NCBI GenBank assembly: GCA_016218915.1
Contig: JACRCQ010000078.1
Span: 1 to 35,289, forward strand
Reading direction: 5' to 3'
Source: Deltaproteobacteria bacterium
GTDB taxonomy: Bacteria > Myxococcota_A > Polyangia > Polyangiales > Polyangiaceae
DNA: 35,289 nucleotides
Part shown: in pieces, positions 34,271 to 35,289 of the stretch
How the letters are laid out: the number at the start of each line of letters is the position of its first letter
Numbering within the stretch: the first letter of the stretch is position 1
Program-made: the position numbers and the translations under genes
Notes under the pieces: generated by a model
Database searches by the model: none
Seen by the model: only the letters and a program-made list of their open reading frames with translations
Told to the model about the DNA's origin: nothing

Positions 34271-34801
34271 TCAGGGTTGGCTCTCCGTCATTGGGTCTTC
34301 ATTCTTGTGGGCCCGTTCCCAGGCGTTGACGAGCGACAGTTCCGAATCGATGAGGTGGAGCGCCGTTCTGAAGGATTCGACGGGCGAGCTCGCCGTTGTA
34401 GAGGACGAGGCACGAAGCCATTGCTTGCGAGCGTGTCGCTCTTGCTGCGTCTCGATGTAGCGAACGACGATACGCGCATCGGCTCTCCAAAAGGAGAACG
34501 CTCCGTAGCCCCCTTGCCACGCGAGTTTCGGTCCGAGCAGCCCAGGCGTGTGGTTGAAACGATGAGCACTGGCACCTTTCATTTCTTGAGCCAGCTTCGA
34601 TAGACAGACGGACGGGTGCATTCGAACTGCAACATGCATGTGGTCAGGCATCCCTCCTATTGCCAAGACGCTGCACCTGAGCAGATCAGCTTTCTCGATG
34701 ACGAACGGGTAGAGCACTCGCCTGACCTGAGGCGAAATGAGAGGGCGGCGACCGTAGGTGGCCCAGACCAGGTGAGCAAACATGTGTGTACAGGACTCCA
34801 T
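34271..34801 (-). CDS. REP-associated tyrosine transposase (RAYT, IS200-like Y1)
   Basis: A 176-aa HUH-type single-strand DNA transposase. MPDHMHVAV at 51-59 gives the HUH pair His54 and His56; Tyr115 in VVRYIETQ is the expected nucleophile; WQGGYGAFSFW (95-105) is a conserved family string. The ATG at 34801 is chosen because AAAGGAGAGC stands right before it; the much longer frame upstream runs through repeats and has no support. The last 45 residues after the Tyr helix are less conserved. Family knowledge: RAYTs cut and rejoin REP hairpins. All catalytic residues are present, so it may be active. Confidence 0.9.
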   Translation of the reverse strand: MESCTHMFAHLVWATYGRRPLISPQVRRVLYPFVIEKADLLRCSVLAIGGMPDHMHVAVRMHPSVCLSKLAQEMKGASAHRFNHTPGLLGPKLAWQGGYGAFSFWRADARIVVRYIETQQERHARKQWLRASSSTTASSPVESFRTALHLIDSELSLVNAWERAHKNEDPMTESQP

Positions 34802-34916
34802 GCTCTCCTTTCGGACAGGGGCACCGAACGGTTGCGTAGATTCTGCAAGAAGCTCGTTTCGGACCAGAACCGTCCCGTCCGCGTCAGCCGCCCGATCCCG
34901 ACCACCGGCCCCTCTC

Positions 34917-34968
34917 CACCACCTCCACGGTTCTCGACCCCACCACCTCCACGGTTCTCGACCCCACC
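34917..34968. repeat. Two-copy 24-bp direct repeat upstream of RAYT
   Basis: The string CCACCTCCACGGTTCTCGAC and four following bases occur twice head to tail, in the 230-bp stretch between the transposase start and the right REP element. That stretch otherwise shows no recognisable gene or promoter; it must contain the RAYT promoter. Confidence 0.75.
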
Positions 34969-35029
34969 GATCCAAAGACCCGGCGGTCAGGCCCGGACCA
35001 GCGCCGGTCGGGCACACCCTCCGTCGTCC

Positions 35030-35100
35030 AAGCCCCGCAGGGGCTTTGGCTAACCGGCAACGGACTTGCATCAGCCGCCGGCACTTTAGCCGGCGGATCT
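35030..35100 (-). repeat. REP-like double hairpin, right (inverted)
   Basis: Reverse complement of the left element with few changes. Stem AAGCCCC (35030-35036)/GGGGCTT (35040-35046); stem CCGCCGGC (35075-35082)/GCCGGCGG (35089-35096). Differences from the left copy fall mostly in loops, so both stems are kept perfect. Confidence 0.85.
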
Positions 35101-35153
35101 GTCGAATGTCGTTCATATGGTCATGGCCGATCAATGGCCATGGCCGGCCCATG

Positions 35154-35289
35154 GTCATGGCCGACCGATCGTCATGGCCGACCGATCGTCATGGCCGACC
35201 GATCGTCATGGCCGACCGATCGTCATGGCCGACCGATCGTCATGGCCGACCGATCGTCATGGCCGACCGATCGTCATGGCCGACCGATC
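35154..35289. repeat. 17-bp tandem array, eight perfect copies, continuing past the window
   Basis: Unit GTCATGGCCGACCGATC, eight copies without a mismatch filling exactly 136 bp to the last base of the window. The copies are preceded by degenerate relatives (GGTCATGGCCGATCAATGGC) from about 35118. Unit junctions create CGATCG palindromes, also frequent in the array at 33760-34095. The true length is unknown. Confidence 0.9.

Larger units (their letters stand above)
34099..35100 (-). mobile_element. RAYT locus bounded by inverted REP-like elements (REPtron-like)
   Basis: A single IS200-type tyrosine transposase gene between a 71-bp element at each side (34099-34169 and 35030-35100) in inverted orientation. 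Each element is a double hairpin. This is the layout of REP-associated tyrosine transposases with their REP pair. No target duplication is expected for HUH enzymes and none was seen. Confidence 0.8.

Noticed and set aside
34802..35158. N-terminal extension of the RAYT gene
   Set aside because: The extension passes through the REP element and tandem repeats, whereas a strong ribosome-binding site marks the ATG at 34801.
33760..35289. Integron or phage attachment site
   Set aside because: No integrase or attC-like structure; the palindromes are explained by REP hairpins and tandem units.

Overview
The window is a piece of a high-GC chromosome that looks like a myxobacterium of the Polyangiales/Sorangium type. 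The evidence is a sigma factor matching the Myxococcales-restricted gmx1 pattern, two tandem Hanks kinases (one with the HRDVSPQN catalytic loop common in this phylum), a serine protease with a MYXO-CTERM-like tail, and an unusually high density of lipoproteins whose lipobox cysteine is followed by a Gly/Ser/Asp/Ala-rich tether. No rRNA, tRNA or CRISPR array was found. All assignments come from reading the sequence; no database search was run.

Layout. 1-3735: a two-level repeat array in which a hairpin-forming unit of about 167 bp (L) alternates with blocks of a 23-bp tandem unit (S). It is interrupted by a complete IS21-family element (526-3369, istA/istB) with a 5-bp target duplication. 3753-4208: a GxxExxY nuclease-like gene. 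4609-14303: mostly exported proteins (unknown lipoprotein, S41 protease-like lipoprotein, Sel1-repeat protein, PF09826-type beta-propeller lipoprotein, pectate lyase lipoprotein, GH43-like propeller lipoprotein) plus one hotdog thioesterase. 14468-22947: sigma factor, unknown lipoprotein, possible outer-membrane protein, a small zinc-ribbon protein (a fossil of its 3' end lies 1.2 kb away), two Ser/Thr kinases and an LRR lipoprotein. 22984-29780: Cys-rich lipoprotein, YkgJ-type Cys-cluster protein, tlyA overlapping a btuF-like gene, S1 protease, OmpA-like barrel, Gly-rich lipoprotein, gluQ. 29775-33734: a polytopic membrane protein followed by a GT2 glycosyltransferase fused to a CapK/PaaK-like adenylate-forming domain, probably one envelope-glycan unit. 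33760-35289: a REP-associated tyrosine transposase (RAYT) between an inverted pair of REP-like double hairpins, flanked by tandem arrays on both sides; the right one runs off the window.

Themes. The two ends are repeat-rich and mobile, the middle is chromosomal core and accessory envelope biology. Several genes seem to have a TAnnnT -10 element only 6-10 nt before the start codon and no ribosome-binding site, which suggests leaderless mRNAs; others have good Shine-Dalgarno sequences. The observations most worth following up are the L/S array, the RAYT locus with its arrays, the GT2-CapK fusion with its membrane partner, and the leaderless promoter architecture.
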